The notes beneath the pieces are model-generated. The model ran no database searches. It was not told the DNA's origin and worked only from the letters and a program-made list of their open reading frames with translations. Below are positions 38,683 through 48,000 of a stretch of 64,000 nt of DNA, piece after piece (the stretch's first letter is position 1; every line of letters begins with the position of its first letter). This DNA comes from Andalucia godoyi (taxonomy: Eukaryota; Discoba; Jakobea; Jakobida; Andaluciidae), in assembly GCA_009859145.1 (NCBI GenBank), contig VRVR01000006.1:1-64000 (forward strand), read 5' to 3'. Made by a program: the position numbers and the translations under genes.

Positions 38683-39220
38683 CCTACATTGCACACTGAG
38701 TATGCATGACCATCGCTAGTCATGCGTAATCAAATGTTGCAACCGGGGCCCTGTCGCCATGGACAGGAAGGGGGGTTAGGTCCTAACGCGCTTTGGGGGC
38801 GTTCTTGGGATAAATGTCGTTGCGTGCACCATTCCAATCGCGATCAATCCGGCATGAACACTGTGGACATGCAAACCCCCTCCAATGCGGCGTTTCTTCC
38901 CTTCTGCCGGCTCCCTCCGCATCATACGAGACGGGGTCGAATTTCGGAAGTAAAATGCAGTTATAATCCTCACACAGCCATTTCGCAAGCCTGCGATGCA
39001 TGTCCGTCGCCAGGTTGCGCGAATCTGCTGTTGTATTCGCAGTCACGCGCCTCTTGTCGAGTGGGGCTTGGTTCTCGTCCCACACGACGCGAGGCTGTGG
39101 AATGCGCAGAGAAAAGCGACCCGGCCTCGTTTGCTGGATGCGCATGTTGTGCACTGCAGACGGGCGAATAAACACTTCAAGGATGCATGAGTAAAAGAAA
39201 GGAAGAAGAAAAATGGACAA
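38683..39220 (-). pseudogene. Fanzor nuclease remnant, copy C (best preserved C-terminal part)
   Basis: The minus-strand frame ending with TAG before 38783 encodes a Fanzor/TnpB-like C-terminal region. DSRNLATDMHRRLAKWL and CEDYNCILLPKFDPV correspond to the helix and strand before the second RuvC segment. Then GFACPQCSCRIDRDWNGARN is the zinc-ribbon second half plus the RuvC-III Asp motif. The stretch between them, which should carry the catalytic Glu and the first CxxC, is missing, so the enzyme is inactive. The N-terminal half is not recognisable upstream. After the stop, a tail of about 100 bp matches copies D and E and ends in AATGTAGG at about 38683. Fanzors are eukaryotic RNA-guided nucleases spread by transposons. 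Confidence 0.75.
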
Positions 39221-39410
39221 CGATGTTTATAGATGGATTGCGAAAGAACGATTCACAGAAAGGAGGGGTTCTGAATTTTATGGAGTAGGATGAAGTACGG
39301 TTAGTTGATTAACAAAACGCAGGGTTTCCGAAGAGGCAGCCGATCTCCTCAAAAACGCAGACGGCTGTTTGACCATGTGCGTTTCACAAGCATCGGCACC
39401 GGTCTCGTTG

Positions 39411-39671
39411 CTACTGCGACCGATGCGGAGGGATTTTATCTTTTGCAGAACTCCATTCCTGGTCTTGCAAATCCCGAGCAGCGGCGGCGTGTTCGCGACA
39501 GAACCACACCGCATCCGGGTTGTGGCCAACAAACCCCGGATGCTGCTGCGACTTTTCCGCAAACGATTTCCCCTCGGGACTCTCGCGGAACTTGATCAGC
39601 TCAAAATCAGAGACTCCATGCGAAGACTCGCGCAGAGTCTTGTGACACACATAGCAGCAAGGAGGAATCAT
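39411..39671 (-). CDS. small Cys/His-containing protein, putative zinc binding
   Basis: An 86-residue ORF with an ATG at 39669-39671. It has CCYVCHKTL near the N-terminus and GFVGHNPDAVWFCREH in the second half. These are spaced as possible zinc ligands (CxxC ... H ... CxxH), ending in a helical segment rich in Ala, Asp and Lys. Codon use looks genuine. It lies between two Fanzor-derived elements (copy C downstream, copy D upstream), so it may be cargo or a host gene trapped between insertions. No family recognised. Confidence 0.4.
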   Translation of the reverse strand: MIPPCCYVCHKTLRESSHGVSDFELIKFRESPEGKSFAEKSQQHPGFVGHNPDAVWFCREHAAAARDLQDQEWSSAKDKIPPHRSQ

Positions 39672-39889
39672 TGTCTTTCTGTTGGTAAGAGGCGATGGAA
39701 CAAAACGAATCAAGGGTGGGAATACATGTGTAAAGGCAGAGGGAGAGAGAGAGAGAGATGGTAAGAAAGCGTTCAGAGAAAATGCCTCTTCTGCAGAAGA
39801 AACAACAGCGTCATTGAAAACGATGTCATACAAGAATGAGATTTCATTACTGCCAGTGTCAATCGAATGTTCAAGGGAAGTCCAGAATA

Positions 39890-40226
39890 CCGTTGAATTA
39901 TTATAGCACGACATTGTCATGCACACGGAAGGAAGATACATAAACAGACACGGTCAATAATGGCCGACACTAGCACGTTTTGTTTCACAGGGAATCCGTG
40001 CTTACGCACGCTCGGCCAAAATTCAGCCTGCGACACAGGCACCGCATTTTCGACACTCTTTAACGCAGCATCCGTAGCCATCTATTCTATCATTCGTTGG
40101 GTCCACTTTTTTTATTCAAATATATGGGCGTGTTGGGGGGCCTATCCCCTTCCCGGCAGCGGGATGCAGGATCGAATATGCATGTTCATTCGTAGATATG
40201 CATGTTCAGTGTAGAATGCAGGCGTG
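39890..40226 (+). mobile_element. Fanzor-element derivative, copy D (internally deleted, coding part lost)
   Basis: Aligns in inverse orientation with the two outer parts of copy E (51394-51895) but lacks the 170-bp interval that in E contains the coding remnants. The junction falls on a short direct repeat: GGCGTG occurs at both edges of the missing interval in E and once here. The remainder is about 210 bp of 5' region (with segments such as GCCGACACTAGCACGTTT) and about 100 bp of 3' tail ending in GCAGGCG. It is a miniature, non-autonomous-type derivative. Confidence 0.7.
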
Positions 40227-40638
40227 TGTTAAAAAAAGAAGTGTGTGAGCAAGACACGGCTTTTTCCACCATTTGGTTTCTGTAGTTGCTCTGTTTCCGA
40301 ATAGCCTTTTTTGGACCAGCTCTTCTCAAACGCAACCATTCTCAGAAACGGAGTACGTTGCCGGGAAAAGCGAAGAAATAAATCACCCGCGAACGTCCTT
40401 TTCTTCCGCTATTCAGTTTTGCGAGCTTTCCGTTTTCTTATCTGTACACAGTTTTTTTTTTTGGTTTTTTTTTCCTTCTTCTTCATTCATGCATGCATTT
40501 GTCTAATCTATTCAATTTTTCTGATTCTTCCTCAATGCAGAGCTATTGTTAACGAGGGGGGGTTTCAGAGGAAGTGGAGAAAAGAAAGAAAAAAAGGAAT
40601 TTTTCTGTTTGTTTATTATTTTTTTTTAATTAAACAAC
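40227..40638. promoter_or_regulatory. 5' region of the PLP fusion gene
   Basis: A 412-bp spacer, T-rich with runs at 40452-40473, and an A/T-only block just before the ATG at 40639. No gene is seen. Confidence 0.4.
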
Positions 40639-43257
40639 ATGGCGGATATTGGTTCGTGGAGCATTTCGTATCGCTTTTTGCGATCCAAGATTGGAAATAC
40701 TCCCATTTGTGATTTTTCGACTCTTGTGACGGAGCTTGAGCCATCGCTTTCTTCCCATGCGTCGAAAATCAAACTGTTCGGAAAGTGCGAGTTTTTCAAT
40801 CCTTCCGGGTCCATCAAGGACCGGTTGGTCTCACACATCTTCGAACAGGCTGCAAAATGTGGGAAACTCGTTCCTGGAAAAACGCGCATTGTGGCAGCAA
40901 CGTCTGGAAACACCGGAACTGCAGTTGCCATGCTGTCGGCTGCACTTGGAAATCCATGTGTTTTGATCACGACGGATAAGACGTCAGAGGAAAAGGTCTG
41001 TGGAATGCAGGCTTTTGGAGCGAAGGTGGTCGTTGTGCCATCACGCCATCCATCTGGACATCCTCAGAACTACCAAAGTCTTGCAAAAACCTACACGGAC
41101 GAAGATGCAGACAACTCGTTTGATGTGGATCAGTACGATACTCCTTGGAATGCAGATGCGTATGAACACACCCTTGGAAAAGAAATCCTTCAAGACGTGC
41201 AGAATGTGACACATGTGCTTGCAGCCGCATCGACAGGCGGAACAATCACCGGCATGGGACGGTACATGAAGAACCATGCTCCGCATGTTCGTGTTGTCTT
41301 GGCAGATCCAATCGGCTCTGGGCTTCACGAGTATGTCAAGCATCGAACTGTTGGGAAGGTGTTCCCGCTGCACTCGCACCAGGTTGAAGGTGCGGGAAAG
41401 GACGCAGTGCCTGGTGCGCTGTGCGCTTCGTACATTGACGACTCTGTGCGAGTTGCAGACATTGATGGACTGAACACATGCCGGCTGGTGGCGAGCACGC
41501 GTGGAATCATGATTGGAGGCTCCGCTGGAACTGCCTTGTTTGGAGCAGTGCAGCTGATTAAGGGCGTCGTGGAACAACATGCAAGGAATGGAACCGAGGT
41601 CCCGGAAATGAATGTGGTGACAGTGCTTACAGATTCCGGATTCAAGTACTTGTCCAAGATCTTCTCGTCGCCCAAATCCGAATACGAGGCACTTTCCCAT
41701 CGACTGTGCGACATGCTTCTTGAATCCATGAAGTCTCAGAAGGAAGGGAAGGGTCCCGTGATTGAGTATCAACCGCCCACGGAATTGTTCGAGACGCTGC
41801 AAGGCTTGTTCTCACTTGCTCTTCCGCACAAACCGCAGGGATTCAAGTGCGTACCGGCAATAGCAGAGGCCGTTATCAAGTATTCGATGCAGACTGGCCA
41901 TCCTCGATTTTTCAATTTGCTGTGGGGGGGCATTGACTCGGCCGCTGTTCTTGCGGAGTGGATCCTGGCGGTTATGAACACCTCCATGTTCACATATGAA
42001 ATGAGTCCTGTGTTTACCCTCATGGAGAAGACGCTGGTTGGAGAACTTGGCCGTCTTGTTGGGTATGGGGAACCAGAGTCGTTCGATTCCACGTTTGGCC
42101 CTGGTGGTGCCTACACGAACTTGTTGGGGGTGTTGTGCGGACGCCATTTTGCGTACCCGGAAACGAAGGCAAGCGGTTCCTTGGCCGATGGCGAAGCAGC
42201 TGACATCCGCAACTGCGTTGTGCTGACATCTGCACACTCTCACTACACAGTGGAAAGAGCCTGCGCTGTGATGGGTATGGGAACCAATGGATGCATGTCT
42301 GTCGCGGTGGACTCGCAAGGTCGCATGGATCCCAAGATTCTTGATCAGATGCTTCAAAGTCTGACGGATCCCACGAATGACGGCAACCCGTTCCGTCGAC
42401 TGCCCGTTGCGGTTGTTGCCACCAGTGGAACGACTGTTTATGGTGCATTCGATGACATTGAGGCGATTGCAGCAGTGTGCCGGAAATACAAAGTCTGGCT
42501 GCACGTCGATGCGTCGTGGGGTGGATGTGCAGTGTTTTCCCAGCGCCCTGAAATTCGTGGACTCATGAAGGGTGTTGAAAAGGCCGATTCTGTGGCGTTG
42601 ACGGGCACCAAGTGTCTTGCGATGCCGCAGCATTGCGCAATTCTGTTGGTCCGGCACAAGAATATCCTGCGAGCCGCCAATTCGATGAAGGCTGCCGCGC
42701 AGTATCTCTATCATAATTCGAATCATATTGATGATGTCACGCAATCGCATATCCAGGGTTCTTCATGCACGCCGTCGTCGTCAACATTTGATCTCGGTGA
42801 CGTGAATCTCTCGTGCGGTCGTCGAAATGATTCTTTCAAGTTTTGGCTCTCGTGGAAAGTATACGGGCAGCAAGGCTTTGAGGAGCGAACAGATCACGCA
42901 TGGGACATGGCAGCCGTGGCTGTGAAGGAGATCGAGAAGCATGGAGCCGCCCTGCGACTTGTTCCTTCATGCAACCCTCCGCAAGGCATGAACGTGTGCT
43001 TCTGGTATGTGCCGCCATGCTGGAGAACAAAGAGCATCTCCGAATGGGACTCTGCAAAGATGGACAGCATCACTACGTCAATTCGTGCGCAGCTGCTTGA
43101 AGACGGAAACGCCCTCACCAACTACGCTGCAATGGACGGCCAGCCCAAGTTCTTCCGTCATATCACCTGCAATCCAACGAGTTCTGTCGAAGACCACCAG
43201 TTTCTCGTTCAGCAAATTGTCGAAATTGGCGATCGGTTGTTTGCAAGGCATTGTTAG
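40639..43257 (+). CDS. cysteine-synthase-like / PLP decarboxylase fusion (taurine or hypotaurine pathway)
   Basis: An 872-residue fusion of two PLP enzymes. Residues 1-375 are a fold-type II cysteine synthase/CBS-like domain with NPSGSIKDR (PLP Lys60), TSGNTGTA and STGGTITGMG. Residues about 390-872 are a fold-type I group II decarboxylase of the glutamate/cysteine-sulfinate type (RFFNLLWGGID, ATSGTTVYGAFDDI, WLHVDASWGG, and CGRRNDSFKFWLSWKVYG). The PLP lysine is K658 within LTGTK, where typical members have NPHK. Fused CS/PLP-DC genes are known from several microalgae and other protists and are linked to taurine/hypotaurine synthesis: the first domain makes cysteate or a similar sulfo-amino acid, the second decarboxylates it. 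That role is established-knowledge inference. No targeting peptide is evident, so cytosolic. The ATG at 40639 directly precedes conserved sequence. Confidence 0.88.
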   Translation: MADIGSWSISYRFLRSKIGNTPICDFSTLVTELEPSLSSHASKIKLFGKCEFFNPSGSIKDRLVSHIFEQAAKCGKLVPGKTRIVAATSGNTGTAVAMLSAALGNPCVLITTDKTSEEKVCGMQAFGAKVVVVPSRHPSGHPQNYQSLAKTYTDEDADNSFDVDQYDTPWNADAYEHTLGKEILQDVQNVTHVLAAASTGGTITGMGRYMKNHAPHVRVVLADPIGSGLHEYVKHRTVGKVFPLHSHQVEGAGKDAVPGALCASYIDDSVRVADIDGLNTCRLVASTRGIMIGGSAGTALFGAVQLIKGVVEQHARNGTEVPEMNVVTVLTDSGFKYLSKIFSSPKSEYEALSHRLCDMLLESMKSQKEGKGPVIEYQPPTELFETLQGLFSLALPHKPQGFKCVPAIAEAVIKYSMQTGHPRFFNLLWGGIDSAAVLAEWILAVMNTSMFTYEMSPVFTLMEKTLVGELGRLVGYGEPESFDSTFGPGGAYTNLLGVLCGRHFAYPETKASGSLADGEAADIRNCVVLTSAHSHYTVERACAVMGMGTNGCMSVAVDSQGRMDPKILDQMLQSLTDPTNDGNPFRRLPVAVVATSGTTVYGAFDDIEAIAAVCRKYKVWLHVDASWGGCAVFSQRPEIRGLMKGVEKADSVALTGTKCLAMPQHCAILLVRHKNILRAANSMKAAAQYLYHNSNHIDDVTQSHIQGSSCTPSSSTFDLGDVNLSCGRRNDSFKFWLSWKVYGQQGFEERTDHAWDMAAVAVKEIEKHGAALRLVPSCNPPQGMNVCFWYVPPCWRTKSISEWDSAKMDSITTSIRAQLLEDGNALTNYAAMDGQPKFFRHITCNPTSSVEDHQFLVQQIVEIGDRLFARHC

Positions 43258-43261
43258 ACAG

Positions 43262-43858
<597 letters not shown>

Positions 43859-44650
43859 ATGTCGTTTGAACGTCTGAGTGTTTCCAGAACCCTATCTCTG
43901 CTCCCTCACGCTTTGAGTTCTCTGTCGAAGGCAATATATGCGAGTCTGAACACTACTTTGCTTCGCTATTCGCACCGAGTACAAGGAGTTCCTGTTGCGT
44001 ATGAGAATGTGAAGTTTTCCACTCCAAATGGTCTGGTCCTTCCTGACTCGCCGTATCTTGTGGTTCCAGTGAACTACTCGTTAATTGCATTCTGCCCGAA
44101 AGAAAACAGCCTTGTCGTTGGGCGAGTTTCGCAGATTGGGTTTGACTATGTGTCGCTGTTGGTTCATGGTGTGTTCAATGCTGTGATTCCATCGAGCTCG
44201 ATGCCCGATGGTTGGAAGTTTAACGTTGACCAGTCTGCATGGGCGGATGATGATGGCGAGTACGAAGTCAAAGAAGGAATGATGTTGCAGGTCCGTATTG
44301 TCGCGTTGGACACTGTCGGAGATGTGTTGTCGCTGAAGTGTTCCATGGACGACGACCAGACCGGCATTGTGGCCACACAGCTGCTGGGTACCGATGCTGG
44401 TGTAACTGCGGAGGCCAGGGAAGAAGAAGACACACAGATCCAGGAAGATGCTTTTGAAATGTCGCTCGAAGAAGAATCGGAGAAGCAGCGAAAGAAGAGG
44501 GAAAAGAAGGAAAAGAAGGAAAAGAAGGAAAAGAAGAAGAGAGAACGCGAAGAAAATGGTGAGCATGAGGATGGTGCAGATGAAGAAGAAAAGCGAATGA
44601 AGAAGAAGCACAAGAAGAAGAGCAAAGACGGTCGCGATGAGAAGAGCTGA
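43859..44650 (+). CDS. RPA43: RPA43-like RNA polymerase I subunit
   Basis: The 263-residue protein starts at the ATG at 43859. The N-terminal RPB7-like tip domain (about 10-85) contains YSHRVQGVPVAYENVKF. An OB-like domain (about 90-165) includes GRVSQIGFDYVSLLVHGVFNAVIP, which is the Rpa43/TWISTNB signature. The C-terminal third is acidic and then extremely Lys/Glu-rich (KKEKKEKKEKK), as in animal RPA43 tails. Rpa43 forms the Pol I stalk with Rpa14 and docks the initiation factor Rrn3. Length is shorter than yeast Rpa43 (326). The frame is open upstream but only with a TTG start. Confidence 0.82.
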   Translation: MSFERLSVSRTLSLLPHALSSLSKAIYASLNTTLLRYSHRVQGVPVAYENVKFSTPNGLVLPDSPYLVVPVNYSLIAFCPKENSLVVGRVSQIGFDYVSLLVHGVFNAVIPSSSMPDGWKFNVDQSAWADDDGEYEVKEGMMLQVRIVALDTVGDVLSLKCSMDDDQTGIVATQLLGTDAGVTAEAREEEDTQIQEDAFEMSLEEESEKQRKKREKKEKKEKKEKKKREREENGEHEDGADEEEKRMKKKHKKKSKDGRDEKS

Positions 44651-44890
44651 TTTTCAGTGATTCGGGTGAGTGGATGGATGCATGATTGAAAAGGATGGCA
44701 TGTGTGTGTACAATACATGCATAAAATAGGCTTTTGTACAGAAAATAAGAGGGAAAAACGTGAAGAATGAAGGAATGCTGGATTAGAAATCTTCGTGCCG
44801 GTAAAAACACTTTCGGTGCGATATTGTTTGATGCTTAGCGTTTATACACAGAGCGGTCAACCGTTGGCAATTTTTTTTTGGGCCGGTTTC
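44651..44890. other. 3' flank of RPA43
   Basis: No gene is seen. It contains a T-run (44870-44880) just before Fanzor-derived copy B. Confidence 0.3.
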
Positions 44891-45343
44891 GTTTTCATCA
44901 TCTTTGACAAGATGCTTGAAATCCCGGCGCAGAGGTGCCTTTTCGATCTGATTTGCGCGAGCGATCCGAAAAGAAGCACGATGTTTCAAGCCAGGTGCTT
45001 CGGAAATGGGGCCGCGTGCGGAAAACGCTGTGCATCCTTATCACTTCTTTTTTACCAGCGATTCTACAATTCCGCCCGGCGACTGCTGCACAAGGCGAGG
45101 AAGTATGGAACCGCTAAAGTGCTCCGATGTCCAGCGGGTGCAGCGGTGATGGATCGAAACTGAGAATGGAGCGCGCAACATCTATTTGAAGAACACGGTG
45201 TACACGTTCAATTGTGTGTGCTGGAGGGGGGGGAACTTGCCCCCGCCTTAGACAACTGATGTTCGCAGAATCGACTGTCGTCATGCAGCAATGACATAGT
45301 AGCCCTTTAGAGCCAATTTTGAATGGATGCAGTGTGTCGCAGG
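44891..45343 (+). pseudogene. Fanzor-derived element, copy B (C-terminal half, frameshifted)
   Basis: Inverse complement of copy A (26913-27365) over 453 bp. The plus strand encodes FYQRFYNSARRLLHKARKYG, then LRCPAGAAVMDRN ending in a stop, with NGARNIYLKN continuing in the next frame. Both are C-terminal Fanzor motifs broken by frameshifts. The 3' tail of about 170 bp ends in CAGTGTGTCGCAGG at 45343, followed by CGTTA. This end lies two bases before the stop codon of the convergent 745-residue gene, so the element inserted at that gene's 3' end. Confidence 0.75.
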
Positions 45344-45345
45344 CG

Positions 45346-47583
45346 TTACAGTTCCCACTGCTGAGATTGGATGAACAAGGCAAGTTGGCGACCTTCTTCC
45401 GCATCCACCGCAAGACTGGAATCGCCAATATGATGCTGGACACGCTGCGCAACGGAATCGTGTGGGACCTCGTCGCTGACAATGTCCATGATGAGCAAGA
45501 CTCCCAGAAGTGCTTTCGGACATTCAAAAGCCACCTTGATCGCCATCTGCTCGCGAATGAACGGAGTCATCGAGTTCCACACCAAACTTATATCCATGTC
45601 TTGTTGGAACACAACGTGACTGACGTTGGCATTCACAGTCAAATCAAGAACCTTCGTCACAATCATGAACGGATCAAGGGTGGCCACAGCTTTCCGATTT
45701 CCCAAGAACACTCTCGACACGAGGAAGAGCTGCGCGGATGAGCACAACGCAACTCGTCGCGGAACCACAAGCGCCGCGAACGACGGCGGAACATATGCAA
45801 GCGCACCAGGATCCAAGTTGAAGGCTGATGCAAAGGACGCGAGGTCAAAGTGCTGCGATTTCAAGGCAGCAAATTCGTCTGTGTCCCCGTCTTCCAGGGG
45901 AGAAGGACGTGCCAAATCCATTTCATCCGCTTGCAATTCGAGCAATTCGGAAGCTGTTTTTGAAAAGATGGCATAAAAACCGAAGATGAGATTCGGAGAG
46001 CAGACGAATTCTGCAAAAGAGTCCTTGCCTTTCATTGCTTTCAGCGACGGCAATGCTGGATCCAGAGCATCCACAACCACAGAGATTCTGAGGCGTTCAT
46101 CGCAAAAAAACAGTGCTTCCGAAGGGCCGTCGGTGTGAATATGACGGACGCAAGAATTAACAAACTTCACGAGATCGCCCGCAACCGTGGTCAAAGACCT
46201 CCCGCTCTGTGCACTGCACCAGAACCAGGACATTTCACCGACAAGTGGATCTGCTTCTGAGACTTCGTGCGCTGCAAATGACGCGTCGGAAGCATGCAGT
46301 TCGCTCAGACTGCTACTGCTGCTGCTACTGCTCCTGTTCCTGTTACAGCTGTCGCTTCGACCATCCTTGCTCATCTTCTTTACATGACTCGCGATCAGCT
46401 GACGAACCATCTTTCTAGCACGCTGGTGTACGGGAGAGGAATGCGAACCGACAACGATTTCTGGTTCCAACGACAGAGCAGATCGAGAATACTCACAAAG
46501 AAAGCGCTCTACTTCCCCGATCGAATGCTCGCAATCCTTAAACGAGAACGAGAATGTAGATAAACATGTTCTATACAAACGAGCGAAGCAAATGGTGGTC
46601 GACGAAACAGTGGAGTATCCGGCAAACGCAAACTGCGTTTCGTATTCATTGGAAGACGCTTCAGAAATGCAGCGTTTGCAGAGGTTAAGAATCGTGAACA
46701 ACAATGCTCCACTAAGTTTGACGGATGAAATGGGCGATGGAATAACCAGCGTGTATCTGGAATGATCGAAAGACTCCAGGATTGGGGATGTAAACACCGA
46801 GGTCTCCAGTCCTTTCACATGCACATGCCCGTGTCCATTCGTGGGTCCCTTCGTGTGCCCATTCGCCACTCCGTCGGAATGCCCATTCTGCAGCGCTGCA
46901 TTGGCAGGCAAATGGCTTCGATGAGCCTGCAACACGGACGACAAATATGAAGACGCAACGCCCGAAAACACAGGAACCATCCCTCTCAGTTCTGCATAGT
47001 ACTCCAGCACGGACACCAAATCATCGACCTTGCTCAGCAATTCCGACCGAAACTGATAGCCATACAAAACTCCAGCCAGGACGTCGCCATCATCCGTTAT
47101 CCAAACATCCACTGACAAGAAATGCACAGAATGGACAATGCCGTCGTCCAAATCGCTTGGAACCAGCATTACCGATTCGATCCACCGCTCTGCATCGCTC
47201 GCTATTCTATGTTCGAGAGCAAGCTCCGTCATGTAGCGCGCAATACGATGTGGAATCACTAGGATCGTCGACACTCCTGAATCCCACTCTCGAGGATAGT
47301 CAACGTGACGCGGCGACACATTCAGCAAAGACTGCTGCTTGTTATCCGACCCGACAGAAAGATTGTAGAACAACTCGTCCAGCTTCCGAGGTTTTGCAAT
47401 CTTTGGTGACGGTATGGATAGTGCTTCAAGACATGCATGCAGCGAAGCCGTTTGGGAGCCAGAATCCACTGCATAGATTGTATCAATTTCGCGAAAACAC
47501 GGATCAAACATGTCAAACAGCCGATGTGCGACTCGCTGTGTCAGAGACTCTGCGGATATGAATTCGTCTGTCATGATATGCAT
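45346..47583 (-). CDS. hypothetical 745-residue protein
   Basis: Starts at the ATG at 47581-47583 (a second in-frame ATG follows at 47574). The protein looks like a soluble, mostly alpha/beta globular protein with Ser-rich linkers (poly-Ser near residue 405) and a Gly/His/Asn-rich loop near residue 250. Segments such as TLVIPSPISSVKLSGALLF and NVSHVVFQQDMDISLVW suggest repeated longin- or DENN-like beta/alpha units, as in trafficking GTPase regulators, but I cannot assign a family. The open frame extends upstream only through a GTTTCT-type repeat, which I treat as non-coding. The stop TAA touches the end of Fanzor copy B. Confidence 0.65.
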   Translation of the reverse strand: MHIMTDEFISAESLTQRVAHRLFDMFDPCFREIDTIYAVDSGSQTASLHACLEALSIPSPKIAKPRKLDELFYNLSVGSDNKQQSLLNVSPRHVDYPREWDSGVSTILVIPHRIARYMTELALEHRIASDAERWIESVMLVPSDLDDGIVHSVHFLSVDVWITDDGDVLAGVLYGYQFRSELLSKVDDLVSVLEYYAELRGMVPVFSGVASSYLSSVLQAHRSHLPANAALQNGHSDGVANGHTKGPTNGHGHVHVKGLETSVFTSPILESFDHSRYTLVIPSPISSVKLSGALLFTILNLCKRCISEASSNEYETQFAFAGYSTVSSTTICFARLYRTCLSTFSFSFKDCEHSIGEVERFLCEYSRSALSLEPEIVVGSHSSPVHQRARKMVRQLIASHVKKMSKDGRSDSCNRNRSSSSSSSSLSELHASDASFAAHEVSEADPLVGEMSWFWCSAQSGRSLTTVAGDLVKFVNSCVRHIHTDGPSEALFFCDERLRISVVVDALDPALPSLKAMKGKDSFAEFVCSPNLIFGFYAIFSKTASELLELQADEMDLARPSPLEDGDTDEFAALKSQHFDLASFASAFNLDPGALAYVPPSFAALVVPRRVALCSSAQLFLVSRVFLGNRKAVATLDPFMIVTKVLDLTVNANVSHVVFQQDMDISLVWNSMTPFIREQMAIKVAFECPKALLGVLLIMDIVSDEVPHDSVAQRVQHHIGDSSLAVDAEEGRQLALFIQSQQWEL

Positions 47584-47589
47584 TTCGTT

Positions 47590-47640
47590 TAAAAACAAGA
47601 ACAGAAACAGAAACAAAAACAGAAACAGAAACAGAACAGA
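47590..47640. repeat. hexanucleotide-type AAACAG/AAACAA repeat
   Basis: Imperfect tandem AACAGA/AACAAA units on the plus strand, ending 7 bp upstream of the start codon of the 745-residue gene. Confidence 0.9.
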
Positions 47641-48000
47641 AAAATGTGCAAAAAACTCACTTGACTGCTTGTGTACGTGTCCCTGTGTTCTGTGCGAGTA
47701 TATATGAGCGATATCAGAAGAAGAAAATTGGAAACTCTGAAGGGCACTGCGACGCGACTGGGCTGGTGAATGCGAGAAGCGTGCAAAACGTTCCACGAAT
47801 TTGGAGAGCTTTTTTTTCATTTCATCGGATGCACAAACGAGACATCCCGCTTCATCACAGATCCCGTTACAGTCGTTGTGACGTTACACAAAAAGTAACA
47901 AAAACAGGGTGAAGAAGAAAACACACACGCGAGCGGGCTCGGGTGTGCGAAGCATAGAGCATAGCGTTGAAACTGAAAAGGGGAATTGTGTTTACTGCTT
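47641..48000. promoter_or_regulatory. spacer upstream of the 745-residue gene, 3' flank of FtsZ
   Basis: No further gene is seen between the 745-residue gene and the FtsZ stop codon. It presumably contains the promoter of the former. Confidence 0.35.

Noticed and set aside
38212-38694. Gln-rich and Thr-rich ORFs at 38.2-38.7 kb
   Set aside because: They arise from GTT/GTC trinucleotide repeats and a 15-bp tandem repeat; no consistent start or domain, though part of a spliced gene cannot be excluded.
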